Assembly (NCBI RefSeq): GCF_028767025.1
Contig: NZ_JAJQXX010000017.1
Coordinates: forward strand, 1 to 50,951
Length of the DNA: 50,951 nt
Origin: Blautia sp. XA-2221
GTDB lineage: Bacteria; Bacillota; Clostridia; Lachnospirales; Lachnospiraceae
Direction: 5' to 3'
Below are positions 18,227 through 26,212 of this stretch, in pieces. A program made the position numbers and the translations under genes. Within the stretch, counting starts at the first letter, position 1. The number at the start of each line of letters is the position of its first letter. The notes under the pieces were generated by a model. It worked only from the letters and a program-made list of their open reading frames with translations. It ran no database searches and was not told the origin of the DNA.

Positions 18227-18315
18227 ATTGTAAAACTCAAATGTCCGCGAAATGTTACAGCGCCCCAAAAATTTCATTGAAAATCAGGGTAAAATGTTAC
18301 AACGCTCGGACATTT
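18227..18315 (-). promoter_or_regulatory. promoter and operator of the ABC exporter operon
   Basis: The -10 box TACAAT (minus strand, 18227-18232) lies 5 bases from a proximal box at 18238-18262 (CAAATGTCCGCGAAATGTTA on plus). A distal box lies at 18295-18315 (TGTTACAACGCTCGGACATT). The proximal box is identical over more than 20 bases to the one upstream of the response regulator gene. Confidence 0.65.
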
Positions 18316-18330
18316 CATTTTATCTCTGCA

Positions 18331-18353
18331 CTTCGGGCCAACTTGGCCCGAAG
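18331..18353. repeat. ICE palindrome copy 4
   Basis: Perfect arms CTTCGGGCCA and TGGCCCGAAG, loop ACT. It lies just after the histidine kinase stop and is the only copy within the cargo region. Confidence 0.9.
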
Positions 18354-18366
18354 CAGAAAGTTCCTC

Positions 18367-19398
18367 TCAACGAAAAGGCAGCATAATAGAAAATTCCGAA
18401 CCCTTACCCGGCTCCGAAACCACTTTGATGTAGCCACCCTGCCGCGTTACGATCTCGCGAGCCAGATACAGACCTATGCCCACGCCCTGCTGTTCATGTA
18501 CTTCTTCCTCACGATAGAAGCGCCGGAAGATGGCGGCCTGATTGCTTTCGGAAATACCCTTGCCGGTATCGGTCACTTTGATCTCCACATACATTTCCCA
18601 AAGCACCACCGACACCGTGATTTTCCCGCCTGCCGGGGTGTACTTCACCGCATTGTCCAGCAGGTTAAAGAGGGCTTCGGATGTCCACTTGCTGTCATGG
18701 GAAACGGTCAAATCCTCCGGGCAGTCCACGGACACGGCGATTTCCTTTTTCTCCGCTGCATACACGATTCCACTCATGGCCTGCGCCACGGTATCAAAGA
18801 GGCGGCCCGGCTTCTTATCTAACTGGATCACGCCTGTTTCCAGCCGGGAGGTTTTCACAAGGGCCTGAAAGAGAAAGTCCAGCTTATCCATCTGGCTGCG
18901 GATTCCCCGGATAAAATCGGTGCGCTCTGCCTCGGTCATGGGCTTTTCCAGCAGGGTATCCGTCGCCATTTTCAGATTGCTTACCGGCGTTTTCACCTGA
19001 TGGGAAATATCCGATACAAGGGTCTGCAACTCCTGCCGTTCCTCGTCCACAAGACGGCGGTTCTCCTGCATGATCTGGTAAAGCCTTGCCAGCCGGTGTC
19101 CGATTCTGGCAAGCTGGGTTTCGCTGTCCTCTGGACGCTGGGGCGCTTCATTCCCGGCGATCATGTGGTCTAAGGTCTGGCACAGGTCAGCGGTAAACTG
19201 TGACAGCCGCTTTCCAAACGCCTGCGTCAGTACGAAAATCCCCACAAGGGCGCACAGCAGAAGCGCCCCACCCGTCAGCAGCACCGCAATCTGTTTTGTC
19301 ACAAAAAACAGGGCTATGGTGATCCCGGACATGGAGAGGACAAGTCCTATTGCCACCCGGCCAAACAGCCGCTTTACCGAGAGGTTTTGAAACTTCAT
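18367..19398 (-). CDS. sensor histidine kinase
   Basis: A 343-residue protein with two close N-terminal membrane helices (about residues 12-55), a short linker with a HAMP-like stretch, the phosphoacceptor box DISHQVKTPVSNLKM at about 140, the N box LFNLLDNAVKYTPAGG at about 247, and G boxes DTGKGIS and GVGIGLYLAR. There is almost no extracellular sensor, as in kinases that sense through the membrane or through a partner transporter. Its ATG overlaps the TGA of the regulator gene (ATGA), so the pair is coupled. Confidence 0.93.
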   Translation of the reverse strand: MKFQNLSVKRLFGRVAIGLVLSMSGITIALFFVTKQIAVLLTGGALLLCALVGIFVLTQAFGKRLSQFTADLCQTLDHMIAGNEAPQRPEDSETQLARIGHRLARLYQIMQENRRLVDEERQELQTLVSDISHQVKTPVSNLKMATDTLLEKPMTEAERTDFIRGIRSQMDKLDFLFQALVKTSRLETGVIQLDKKPGRLFDTVAQAMSGIVYAAEKKEIAVSVDCPEDLTVSHDSKWTSEALFNLLDNAVKYTPAGGKITVSVVLWEMYVEIKVTDTGKGISESNQAAIFRRFYREEEVHEQQGVGIGLYLAREIVTRQGGYIKVVSEPGKGSEFSIMLPFR

Positions 19399-20087
19399 TT
19401 TGCCTCGCCTCCCGTCCATTGATAGCCCATGCCGTAAACGGTCTTGATGTAGGGCGCGCCGCCGTCGGATTCAATCTTGCTGCGAATCCGACTGATGGAG
19501 GTTGTCAGGGTGTGTTCGTCTACAAACCTCTCGTCTATATCCCACAGCTTTTCCAAAAGCTGCCCACGGGTCAGCACTTGCCGGGGATTTTTACGGAACA
19601 GGTTCAGCATTTTGTACTCCATCGGAGATAGGGTCAGGGGCTTGCCATTTAAGGAAGCCGTCTGCTCCGAGAAGTCCAGAAACAGCCGCCCGTCGTCGTA
19701 AATGTCCTTAGCCGGTTTGTGGTGTTCCAGCATGGCGAACATAGCTTTGATCTTCCGCTGCAAGGCTCCGATCACAAAGGGCTTTGTGATGTAGTCCACC
19801 GCGCCCACTTCATAGCCCCGTATCTGGTCGCTCTCCTGATCGTTGGCGGTCAGGAAAATTACAATGGTGTCCGGGTGCTGGGGCTTGATCAGCTTGCACA
19901 GCTCAAACCCGTTGCCGTCTGGCAGGTTGATGTCCAACAGCACCAAATCAAATTCCCGCTGGCGGATGGCCTCGGCTGCGGTTCTGGCGTTTAGGGCAGA
20001 AGTCACGCCGTAGCCGTCTGCGGTCAGGTTGTAGGCCAACATCTTATTCAAAAAACTGTCGTCCTCGACAATTAAAATCTGCTTCAT
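19395..20087 (-). CDS. OmpR-family response regulator
   Basis: A 230-residue protein: receiver domain (residues 1-118) with the phosphoacceptor aspartate in LVLLDINLPDGNG and the conserved ITKPF lysine, then a winged-helix DNA-binding domain (MEYKMLNLFRKNPRQVLTR ... YGMGYQW). A GGAAGTGAGG site precedes the ATG. It probably binds the matching boxes at 20126-20151, 18238-18315 and 14941-15018, controlling itself, the ABC exporter and the small-RNA candidate. Confidence 0.93.
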   Translation of the reverse strand: MKQILIVEDDSFLNKMLAYNLTADGYGVTSALNARTAAEAIRQREFDLVLLDINLPDGNGFELCKLIKPQHPDTIVIFLTANDQESDQIRGYEVGAVDYITKPFVIGALQRKIKAMFAMLEHHKPAKDIYDDGRLFLDFSEQTASLNGKPLTLSPMEYKMLNLFRKNPRQVLTRGQLLEKLWDIDERFVDEHTLTTSISRIRSKIESDGGAPYIKTVYGMGYQWTGGEAK

Positions 20088-20114
20088 ATCCTCACTTCCT
20101 TTGCTTTTGCAGAT

Positions 20115-20151
20115 AGTATAACAGGCAAATGTCCGCGAAATGTTACAGCGG
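20115..20151 (-). promoter_or_regulatory. promoter and operator of the two-component operon
   Basis: The -10 box TATACT (minus strand, 20115-20120) lies 5 bases from the box at 20126-20151 (CAAATGTCCGCGAAATGTTA on plus), the same arrangement as the exporter promoter. No distal box is present. It indicates autoregulation. Confidence 0.65.
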
Positions 20152-20192
20152 ACGGATTTTTTCAAAAAATCTATCAGCAAAATATAGCTCTA

Positions 20193-20239
20193 TTAAAAAG
20201 CAGCACCAAAGAAGATATTTTCATATCCCCCGGTGCTGT
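20193..20239 (-). terminator. terminator of the GntR/ABC-2 operon
   Basis: CAGCACC (20201-20207) and GGTGCTG (20232-20238) pair; on the minus strand CTTTTTAATA follows. It lies directly after the 40-residue gene and separates the two cargo blocks. Confidence 0.6.
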
Positions 20240-20246
20240 TTATATA

Positions 20247-20369
20247 TTATTTCAGCTTATCCTTATTATCTTCTTGTTTCTTTTTATCCCGATATTTCCG
20301 TATGAGTTTATTACGGATAGGAACGCCAACACCAATCAAAAGCACAACTGCCAAAATTGTAAAATCCAT
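20247..20369 (-). CDS. 40-residue single-span membrane peptide
   Basis: It starts MDFTILAVVLLIGVGVPIRN, a single membrane helix, and ends in a very basic, lysine-rich tail (RKYRDKKKQEDNKDKLK). GTGAGGTG lies before the ATG, 9 bases after the permease stop, and a terminator follows the stop, so it looks like the last gene of the GntR/ABC operon. Small proteins of this kind accompany some transporters as accessory subunits. The function is unknown. Confidence 0.6.
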   Translation of the reverse strand: MDFTILAVVLLIGVGVPIRNKLIRKYRDKKKQEDNKDKLK

Positions 20370-20378
20370 ACAATCACC

Positions 20379-21038
20379 TCACATTTCCTTATTCTTCATA
20401 ACCCGAATGGACAAGAAGATTGAAACCGCATACATCACGACAATAGCAAAAACTGCAAGCAAAACGAGAAGTATCGGAGACGATTCAACGACTGAAATAA
20501 TTGAGTTCCCGATAGCTGGCATTTTAGAGAGAAGAAGTAAAGTAACCAAAAAACCGGCCACTGGAATATACATAAATACCCGTCCTTTGATTGAACCGTA
20601 CTTGTAATATCCCGGAATCTGGAACACAGTATAGAGTGCAAATAAGAATACTCCTGCAATAGCGGCGGTCACAATGTCAAATACGCCAACTGTTTCACCC
20701 AGCACTTTCAAGACAAGCGGCTGTGCAATCAAAGAAATAATCAAGGAAAGAAGCCCCATTGCAAGGACGAAAACATAGCGTCCAATCACAAGCTCGCTTT
20801 TACGAACAGGTAAAATACCAAACAGACGATCCATACTGTTTTTTTCTGTGATGGAAAAGGTATATCCCGTCGTCATGGCAATAAAGCACATAGCAAAGGA
20901 TACCCCTGTCAGCAAAGAACGATTGATTGCGGCAAACACAATCGGCAGAAGCAGGGTAAAGCAAATCGTCTTAAAATATGGTTTTACCAATGCAATATCT
21001 AATTTTGTAGATTTCAAAATATTACTCATAATCGTCAC
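20379..21038 (-). CDS. ABC-2-type transporter permease
   Basis: A 219-residue membrane protein with about six hydrophobic segments in the ABC-2 permease layout, including the KNSMDRLFGILPVRKSELVIGRY stretch typical of YtrC/D-like and bacteriocin-immunity permeases. It overlaps the ATPase gene by 17 bases. With that ATPase and the YtrA-like regulator it forms a drug- or peptide-responsive exporter or sensor set. The substrate is not evident. Confidence 0.88.
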   Translation of the reverse strand: MTIMSNILKSTKLDIALVKPYFKTICFTLLLPIVFAAINRSLLTGVSFAMCFIAMTTGYTFSITEKNSMDRLFGILPVRKSELVIGRYVFVLAMGLLSLIISLIAQPLVLKVLGETVGVFDIVTAAIAGVFLFALYTVFQIPGYYKYGSIKGRVFMYIPVAGFLVTLLLLSKMPAIGNSIISVVESSPILLVLLAVFAIVVMYAVSIFLSIRVMKNKEM

Positions 21039-21882
21039 CTTTCTTGCTTGTAAACACTACAATCTCATCAATGGTGGCAGGCTCAACGGTCAGGTTGGAG
21101 AAACCGTTAATATCTTCGGTTTTCATCAGAGCCTCAAATCCCGTAGGGAATGTACGAATACCAGCCGCCTTATTTTTCAGATCATCGGACAGTTCCTCAA
21201 TTCCACCTTTTACAATGCGGAACATATCTACAAAATCATCTTTGCTGCCAGTAAAGTACAGCTCGCCATAGCTGATGTAGGTAATATAATCGGCTGCACG
21301 CTCCAAATCGCCTGTGATATGGGTGGAGAACAAAACACTATGCTCGCCATCTTCAATATACTCTGAAAGAATTTTCAAAAGTTCATCTCTGGAAACCGGA
21401 TCAAGTCCACTGGTCGGCTCGTCGAGGATCAGCAGTTTGGCGTCGTATGAAAACGCACAGGCAAGCATTAACTTCATCTGCATACCTTTTGAAAGTTCTT
21501 TTACCTTTTTGGTTGGTGCAATGTGAAATTTCCGTAACATATCCGCAAATTTCTGGCTGTCCCAATTTGGATAAAATACCGAAATGGATTTTTCAACCTG
21601 CGACACTTTCCAATCATCACTGAAATAATTTGTATCGAAAACAACGCCCAGCTCTGATTTTACTTTTTGTTCTTCTGCGATATTATCCAGCCCCATCACT
21701 TTGACTGTGCCGCCGGTGCGCTTGAGCATATTCAAAATCAGTTTGATTGTCGTTGTTTTGCCAGAACCATTCGGGCCGATCAAGCCCATAATATATCCCT
21801 TTGGCAAAGTAAAGCTGATATTGTGAAGTTGAAAAGAATCAAAAGATTTTGAAAGATTCGTTACCTCTAAATAATTAGTCAT
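21022..21882 (-). CDS. ABC transporter ATP-binding protein (YtrB-like)
   Basis: A 286-residue ATPase: Walker A GPNGSGKTTTIK at about residue 36, signature KELSKGMQMKLMLACAF at about 133, Walker B LLILDEPTSGLDPVS, switch FSTHITGDLERAADY, and a C-terminal extension of about 75 residues. It overlaps the GntR gene by 8 bases and the permease gene by 17. The arrangement matches ytr-type operons that respond to lipid-II-binding antibiotics. Confidence 0.92.
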   Translation of the reverse strand: MTNYLEVTNLSKSFDSFQLHNISFTLPKGYIMGLIGPNGSGKTTTIKLILNMLKRTGGTVKVMGLDNIAEEQKVKSELGVVFDTNYFSDDWKVSQVEKSISVFYPNWDSQKFADMLRKFHIAPTKKVKELSKGMQMKLMLACAFSYDAKLLILDEPTSGLDPVSRDELLKILSEYIEDGEHSVLFSTHITGDLERAADYITYISYGELYFTGSKDDFVDMFRIVKGGIEELSDDLKNKAAGIRTFPTGFEALMKTEDINGFSNLTVEPATIDEIVVFTSKKGDDYE

Positions 21883-22258
21883 CTGTTTTTACCTCCGTTA
21901 AAATGTCCAAAAGGCGATGTAATTCCTCTGTGGATAGATTTGCCATTCTTGCAGCTTTTATTGCTTCGGTGAGATTGTTTTCTACTTTGCAAATAAGCTG
22001 CTCCTTAATCAGTTCTGAACCAGACCCCATTACGAAACATCCGCGCCCCTGCACATTTTTAACAAAGCCCTCTTGCTCTAATTCTGTGTATGCCTTTGTC
22101 ACTGTTAAGACGCTGATCTTTAGGTCTTTGGCAAGTGTTCTAAGGGAGGGCAAAGTTTCTTCGGCTTGAAGCTCGCCAGATAAAATAGCCGCCTTGATCT
22201 GCTGTTTAATCTGCTCGTATATGGGGACGCCAGATACATTTGAAATAATCAGTTTCAT
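21875..22258 (-). CDS. GntR-family (YtrA-type) transcriptional repressor
   Basis: A 127-residue protein with an N-terminal winged HTH (VPIYEQIKQQIKAAILSGEL ... LPSLRTLAKDLKISVLTV) and only a short C-terminal tail. This is the YtrA subfamily, which controls ABC transporter operons without a large effector domain. It is the first gene of the operon and probably binds the dyad at 22284-22305 in its own promoter. GGAGGATGC precedes the ATG. Confidence 0.92.
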   Translation of the reverse strand: MKLIISNVSGVPIYEQIKQQIKAAILSGELQAEETLPSLRTLAKDLKISVLTVTKAYTELEQEGFVKNVQGRGCFVMGSGSELIKEQLICKVENNLTEAIKAARMANLSTEELHRLLDILTEVKTDD

Positions 22259-22283
22259 TTCTGCATCCTCCGTGTGTTTTAAC

Positions 22284-22305
22284 TGTTATGCTGTTGTGTA
22301 TAACA
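22284..22305. promoter_or_regulatory. GntR-type operator
   Basis: On the plus strand TGTTATGC, 6 bases, then GTATAACA form an imperfect dyad in the promoter of the GntR operon. A TATACT -10 box on the minus strand lies just upstream of or against the dyad. The dyad fits YtrA-type repressor sites in style. Confidence 0.5.
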
Positions 22306-22463
22306 GTATAACACAGAGAAAAAATAATGTCAATGAATGAATGGATGTTTGTGTTTTCAAGGTTCAAGAAAACATAGCGGAAATAAAATACCACCTTACA
22401 TCATATTTCATTACATTTTCATAATCCAACCCGAAATGTACAATGATATAGGGTGATATGAGA

Positions 22464-22823
22464 ATGAACCAAGATGAAAGAAGGTTTGACTTTCACGGCC
22501 TCGGGGCGGCTCTCAAAAGAGCCAGAGAAGAAAAGGGCTGGACACAAGCCTATGTTGCGGAATTAGTAGACCGTGACTCCCGTACCATTATGAATATTGA
22601 GAACAAAGGTCAGTATCCCAGTTTCAACCTTTTTGTTAAACTCATTACCATGTTTGACGTTTCAGTTGACCAATTTATTCATGCGGACGGAGGGGCAAGG
22701 TCAAGCTCTTGCAGAAAACACATTGATGTACTTCTAAACTCCATGAATGAAAAAGAGCTTGTCGTGATAGAAGCCACAGCCGAGGGCATTAAGAAAGCCA
22801 GAGAAACGGAGGTTCCAGAATAA
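22464..22823 (+). CDS. XRE-family regulator, ICE-borne
   Basis: A 119-residue protein, one of very few plus-strand genes in the element. The HTH (LGAALKRAREEKGWTQAYVA to about residue 70) is followed by a helical tail (SMNEKELVVIEATAEGIKKA). An ATG two codons earlier exists; the inner ATG fits the weak GGGTG site better. It lies between the transfer region and the cargo and may act as a switch for transfer genes. The target is unknown. Confidence 0.85.
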   Translation: MNQDERRFDFHGLGAALKRAREEKGWTQAYVAELVDRDSRTIMNIENKGQYPSFNLFVKLITMFDVSVDQFIHADGGARSSSCRKHIDVLLNSMNEKELVVIEATAEGIKKARETEVPE

Positions 22824-22840
22824 GGGCCTCTGTTTTTTTG
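22808..22840 (+). terminator. terminator of the XRE regulator gene
   Basis: CGGAGG (22808-22813) pairs with CCTCTG (22828-22833, one G-U pair) and seven T follow. The stem begins inside the last codons of the gene. Confidence 0.5.
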
Positions 22841-22935
22841 CGCCATTTTAGGGGCTGCCGCTAAGTGGCAAGCAATGCCTCTGTGGCCACAAGTGGCACA
22901 AAGGCGGCTTGTTGGGGCCCGCCCCAAACCCGTAT

Positions 22936-22958
22936 CTTCGGGCCAACATGGCCCGAAG
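22936..22958. repeat. ICE palindrome copy 5
   Basis: Perfect arms, loop ACA. It lies between the XRE regulator and the relaxase stop. Confidence 0.9.
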
Positions 22959-22992
22959 TGTCAGCGTCGCTTTGCTCCTTGTTTTCATAACC

Positions 22993-24408
22993 TTAACGCT
23001 CCTTTTCATGCTTTCGTCCCGGCCCGGTGTAGCCCATCAGAGTGTCAATGTTCGCCTTGATTGTGACGATCTCCTGCATATCCCGTCGTGCCTTCTGGTA
23101 TTCTCCATAGAGCTGTTTTTTCTTTGCTGTGAGCTTGCGGCCTTCCTCCTTCAGCACATCCATTTTAGGGAGCTTCGCCCCGCCCAGCAGAGAGCGCATT
23201 TCCGCTTGTGCAGCCCGGTACAGTTCAAGGTCGGCCTCATGCTCCGCAAGGAATTTCCTGCTGTACTTCGTCGCCTTATACTGCTCAAAGACTGGGCGGG
23301 TTTTGGCATACTGAACCGTTGCAGCCTTTAGCCCGGCATTGGTTTTCATAGACTGTTCCGTCTGCTTGACCTGCTCGGAAATAGCATGGAAACGGTCTGC
23401 CGCCTCGGTGGCTTTCTGCGCCAACTGCTCATAATCGGTCAGGTTATTGTCCTGTATATAGGCAAGAGCGGCGGCCATCTGCTTAATGTTAAATACCTTC
23501 GCCCAGCGTTCATATCCAGGCCCCTTACCGGCAGCCAGCTTTGCTTGAATATCCACCGCCAGACTGATTTTCCGTTCCGAGCGCCCGGGGCGTTTTTCTT
23601 TGCCCTCAATGGCAGACAGAACATCTTGCAAGTCGTAGCCGTCTCCCAGCGTGGAAGCCCGCAGACGGGTAAAGCGTTCCTGTCCCTGCCCGGTCAGCCG
23701 GAAACTGATACCGCCGCCCCGAACCGTCTTGACCTCATATCCGGCCCGCTTCATCAGATTGAGAAATTCGTCCAGATCAGCGGGGCGTTCCGCCAGCGCA
23801 GTATCAATGGCAAGGCGCAGTCTGTCCTGATAGGAAAGCGGCCCTTTTCGTTCTTTCTGCCATTCTCCATAATTCCGATACTTGCCCTTGCTCCGGGGCT
23901 TCGGGTTCTCTACAATGGACAGCCCGTTTTCAAGGCACAGCCTGTCAGAGAGCCGCCGGAGGGCGAAGCTGGAGCCCCAAAAGTTTCGGAATTTCCGGGT
24001 GCAGTCAAGGGTGGTGGAGTTGTAATAAATGTGACAATGGATGTGCTGCTTATCAGTGTGCGTGGTAACGATAAAAGCGTGCCGCCCCTTTGTCCAGCGC
24101 ATAGCCAGCTCATAGCCGATACGGTTCGCCTCCTTCGGGGTGATCTCGCCCGGATAGAAGGATTGTCGTATCTGATAGCACAGCACATCATTTTCTTTTT
24201 TCTGTTCCCGGCCCGTCATAGCGGCATAGCTGGCTTTTGCCAAAAGGAACTCGTCCGCCACGGTGGTCGGATCACATTCATAAGCGGAGATATACTTTCC
24301 GCTTTCTGTTTTCTCCGGGTCCTTGCCATAGTCCAGACAATCCCGGATAGCCTCAGCAATCGTTTCGCCTTCGCCCGCATGGCGCTGTAACAAAGTTGTG
24401 GTAGCCAA
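22993..24408 (-). CDS. MOBP-type relaxase
   Basis: A 471-residue protein. The N-terminal relaxase domain (to about 190) has the metal-binding histidine motif HTDKQHIHCHIYYNST at about residue 137 and an upstream tyrosine-rich stretch (SFYPGEITPKEANRIGYEL). The C-terminal half is helical with coiled coils. It should nick oriT and lead the strand into the recipient, with MobC. The start is TTG at 24408: GGAGG lies 8 bases upstream, and no in-frame ATG is as well placed. Confidence 0.92.
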   Translation of the reverse strand: MATTTLLQRHAGEGETIAEAIRDCLDYGKDPEKTESGKYISAYECDPTTVADEFLLAKASYAAMTGREQKKENDVLCYQIRQSFYPGEITPKEANRIGYELAMRWTKGRHAFIVTTHTDKQHIHCHIYYNSTTLDCTRKFRNFWGSSFALRRLSDRLCLENGLSIVENPKPRSKGKYRNYGEWQKERKGPLSYQDRLRLAIDTALAERPADLDEFLNLMKRAGYEVKTVRGGGISFRLTGQGQERFTRLRASTLGDGYDLQDVLSAIEGKEKRPGRSERKISLAVDIQAKLAAGKGPGYERWAKVFNIKQMAAALAYIQDNNLTDYEQLAQKATEAADRFHAISEQVKQTEQSMKTNAGLKAATVQYAKTRPVFEQYKATKYSRKFLAEHEADLELYRAAQAEMRSLLGGAKLPKMDVLKEEGRKLTAKKKQLYGEYQKARRDMQEIVTIKANIDTLMGYTGPGRKHEKER

Positions 24409-24434
24409 AAATCATTCCTCCTTTCCATGAGAAA

Positions 24435-24458
24435 GGGGCGGCCCATTCAGACCGCCCC
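24435..24458 (-). terminator. GC-rich hairpin, possible terminator
   Basis: GGGGCGG (24435-24441) and CCGCCCC (24452-24458) pair; on the minus strand TTTCTC follows. The T-run is weak, so partial termination is likelier than full. It lies right after a palindrome copy and before the relaxase gene. Confidence 0.4.
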
Positions 24459-24460
24459 GA

Positions 24461-24483
24461 CTTCGGGCCAGTATGGCCCGAGG
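24461..24483. repeat. ICE palindrome copy 6
   Basis: Arms CTTCGGGCCA and TGGCCCGAGG, loop GTA. It lies between the CD1845-type gene and the relaxase gene, next to a GC-rich hairpin. Confidence 0.9.
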
Positions 24484-24487
24484 CTGC

Positions 24488-24778
24488 TTAACTTGCCAGA
24501 AACCGGTACAGAGCGGATTTGCCTCCGTCCAGCGCCCAAAGAAGGGAGCCCGCCGCCGCTTGCAGTCCATACGGCGAAAGAAGGAAGGCAAGAAACAGAA
24601 ATACAATCCCGCCTATGGGCGTCGGCGTGAAAAAGAGAGCGACACCCAGCACCGTCAGGATCACAGAGGCAATCGTCAGCAGGACGGCACAAATATCAAA
24701 TAGGAACACCAGCAGAGCCGCCAGAAGGGACAACGCTAAAGCAAAGGGAGCAACCAATATTTTCAGCAGTATCTTCAT
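24488..24778 (-). CDS. small membrane protein, CD1845-type
   Basis: A 96-residue protein made almost wholly of hydrophobic helices: about four segments (LLKILVAPFALALSLLAALL, then FDICAVLLTIASVILTVLGV, then TPIGGIVFLFLAFLLSPYG). The family is common in Tn1549-like ICEs between mobC and the relaxase gene. The role is unknown. The ATG at 24778 has AAAGGAGG 8 bases upstream. Confidence 0.78.
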   Translation of the reverse strand: MKILLKILVAPFALALSLLAALLVFLFDICAVLLTIASVILTVLGVALFFTPTPIGGIVFLFLAFLLSPYGLQAAAGSLLWALDGGKSALYRFLAS

Positions 24779-24875
24779 CTTCAAAACCTCCTTTATCTAT
24801 CCTTCCTACCTCTATTTTATCATGCTTGCCCGGGGACATAAATGTTGCGAAAGATTAGTAAATCCTGTCCCAAAC

Positions 24876-24898
24876 TTTTGGGTCATACTGGCCCGAAG
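24876..24898. repeat. ICE palindrome copy 7 (most diverged)
   Basis: Arms TTTTGGGTCA and TGGCCCGAAG, loop TAC. Three positions differ in one arm. It lies between mobC's terminator and the CD1845-type gene. Confidence 0.8.
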
Positions 24899-24902
24899 TG
24901 GT

Positions 24903-24949
24903 AAAAAAAGAGCAGGGCGGCAAGCCCCACAACGGAAGCCTGCCGCCCT
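24903..24949 (-). terminator. intrinsic terminator after mobC
   Basis: AGGGCGGCA (24914-24922) and TGCCGCCCT (24941-24949) form a 9-bp stem; on the minus strand GCTCTTTTTTT follows. It lies 5 bases after the mobC stop, so the relaxase gene probably has its own promoter or depends on read-through. Confidence 0.7.
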
Positions 24950-24953
24950 CGTC

Positions 24954-25295
24954 TTACTTTGCCACCAGCTCGGAAAGCTCCCGCAGCACCTTTGACACCT
25001 CGCCCCACAGCTTTTCATAGTCCCGCTTCAATCCGTCGATTTCCTCCGGGTACACGCCATAGGTGTGTGCGTGTACGGCGACCTGATTGAGATTGTTGGA
25101 ACAGCGCCGTTGCAGAGAGATCAGCTCTTTTACGGGCGTAAGGTCGATGTGCAGGATATACCCGTTCAGAGCCATTTTCCGTACATAAGCCCCGGCGTTG
25201 GAAATGCCCGCCTCGGCCATCCGCTCATGGATGGCCGCCAGCTCGTCCGGTGTTACCATGACGTGCAGATGGACATTCCGCTTGCGGTTCTCCAT
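24954..25295 (-). CDS. mobC: MobC-like relaxosome accessory protein
   Basis: A 113-residue protein starting with a ribbon-helix-helix-like stretch (NVHLHVMVTPDELAAIHERM), followed by ISNAGAYVRKMALNG and NLNQVAVHAHTYG, both typical of MobC proteins that bind oriT and help the relaxase. Its start overlaps the preceding stop (TGATG). oriT should be nearby; the gap at 24779-24953 is a first place to look. Confidence 0.88.
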   Translation of the reverse strand: MENRKRNVHLHVMVTPDELAAIHERMAEAGISNAGAYVRKMALNGYILHIDLTPVKELISLQRRCSNNLNQVAVHAHTYGVYPEEIDGLKRDYEKLWGEVSKVLRELSELVAK

Positions 25296-25477
25296 CAGCG
25301 TTCCAGCTCCCGGCCTTTCCGGCGTTCTTTGGGCTCCTTTACCTTATCCAGCGGTTTTGCGTCCAACTCCGGGGGCGTGGGCGGGATGGGCGTGTTGTTG
25401 GGTACGCCGTCGATCATGTTGCAGTTCTGCTCTGTGGAGAGCTCGGCGGTTTTCAGATAGTTGTCTTTTTCGTGCAT
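25295..25477 (-). CDS. 60-residue conserved ICE protein
   Basis: A short protein beginning MHEKDNYLKTAELSTEQNC with a proline-rich centre (NNTPIPPTPPELDA) and a basic end (EPKERRKGRELER). It probably lacks a folded globular domain. GGAGG lies 7 bases before the ATG, and the stop overlaps mobC, so it is coupled to it. No family is recognised with confidence. Confidence 0.65.
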   Translation of the reverse strand: MHEKDNYLKTAELSTEQNCNMIDGVPNNTPIPPTPPELDAKPLDKVKEPKERRKGRELER

Positions 25478-25489
25478 GGCGATCCTCCT

Positions 25490-26080
25490 TTATCGTTCCT
25501 CATGGTTTTTATGGTTTCGCTTCTGGCCGGGTTCCTTCGGGGGTCCCTGCCCTCTGGTTTCATCTTTGAGCCGGGCAGTAATGGATGGGCGCACCCGGTC
25601 AGGATTGCCCGGTGCTGGTTTCAGCTCATAATCCTCCATCTGCTTTTCGGTCAGCGGCTTTGCGTAGGTCAGTTCGCCCCATGCCATCAGCCTGCCGTCT
25701 GCCACAGGACGCCGCCTGTCATCATCGTAGTTGACGATGGAAAGAGGCTGGTTATCCGGCGGCTTCGGGTAAGTTCCTATGTCCACGGGCCGCTGGGTGG
25801 AATAATAGCGGTAAACGCCCTCCGGTCCCAGCTCGGTATGCTTGACCGCCGCATGGTAAAACTGCTGATAGTCGTCCACCCGGCGGTCAAAGTCCCTCTG
25901 CGCCCACGCCTGACTGGTTCCATAGCGGCCCCAGTAGTAATCCCGATGGCCGTTTTCCCCCTCGGTAAACTGCCAGGTCACAAAGGGGCTCGGCGCTCCC
26001 GGATTATGCCCCAGCGCAAAGCCGTGTCCGGTTTCAAAGGTGGCAGCTTTCAAAATCACATATCCTTGTACTGTCTCCAA
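25490..26080 (-). CDS. DarA-related antirestriction-like protein (tentative)
   Basis: A 196-residue soluble protein. The N-terminal part (ETVQGYVILKAATFETGHGF, then PFVTWQFTEGENGHRDYYWGRY) matches my memory of ICE proteins labelled as related to DarA, a phage antirestriction factor. The C-terminal part (LSIVNYDDDRRRPVADGRLM) may be a second small domain. The start is TTG at 26080, 6-7 bases after AAAGGAGG. The function is inferred from family resemblance and from the ArdA and methyltransferase genes elsewhere in the element. Confidence 0.55.
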   Translation of the reverse strand: METVQGYVILKAATFETGHGFALGHNPGAPSPFVTWQFTEGENGHRDYYWGRYGTSQAWAQRDFDRRVDDYQQFYHAAVKHTELGPEGVYRYYSTQRPVDIGTYPKPPDNQPLSIVNYDDDRRRPVADGRLMAWGELTYAKPLTEKQMEDYELKPAPGNPDRVRPSITARLKDETRGQGPPKEPGQKRNHKNHEER

Positions 26081-26099
26081 GAGATTCCTCCTTTCTGTG

Positions 26100-26122
26100 C
26101 CTCGGGTCAACATGACCCGAAG
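26100..26122. repeat. ICE palindrome copy 8
   Basis: Arms CCTCGGGTCA and TGACCCGAAG, loop ACA; the C-to-T and G-to-A changes compensate. It lies upstream of the DarA-like gene. Confidence 0.9.
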
Positions 26123-26212
26123 TGCTGGATGTTACGAAATAAGAGGGCAGACCGGGGAGGAATGTAATAAGATATTCCCACCCCGGAAACACCCTCAAAA
26201 AAGCCCGGAATG

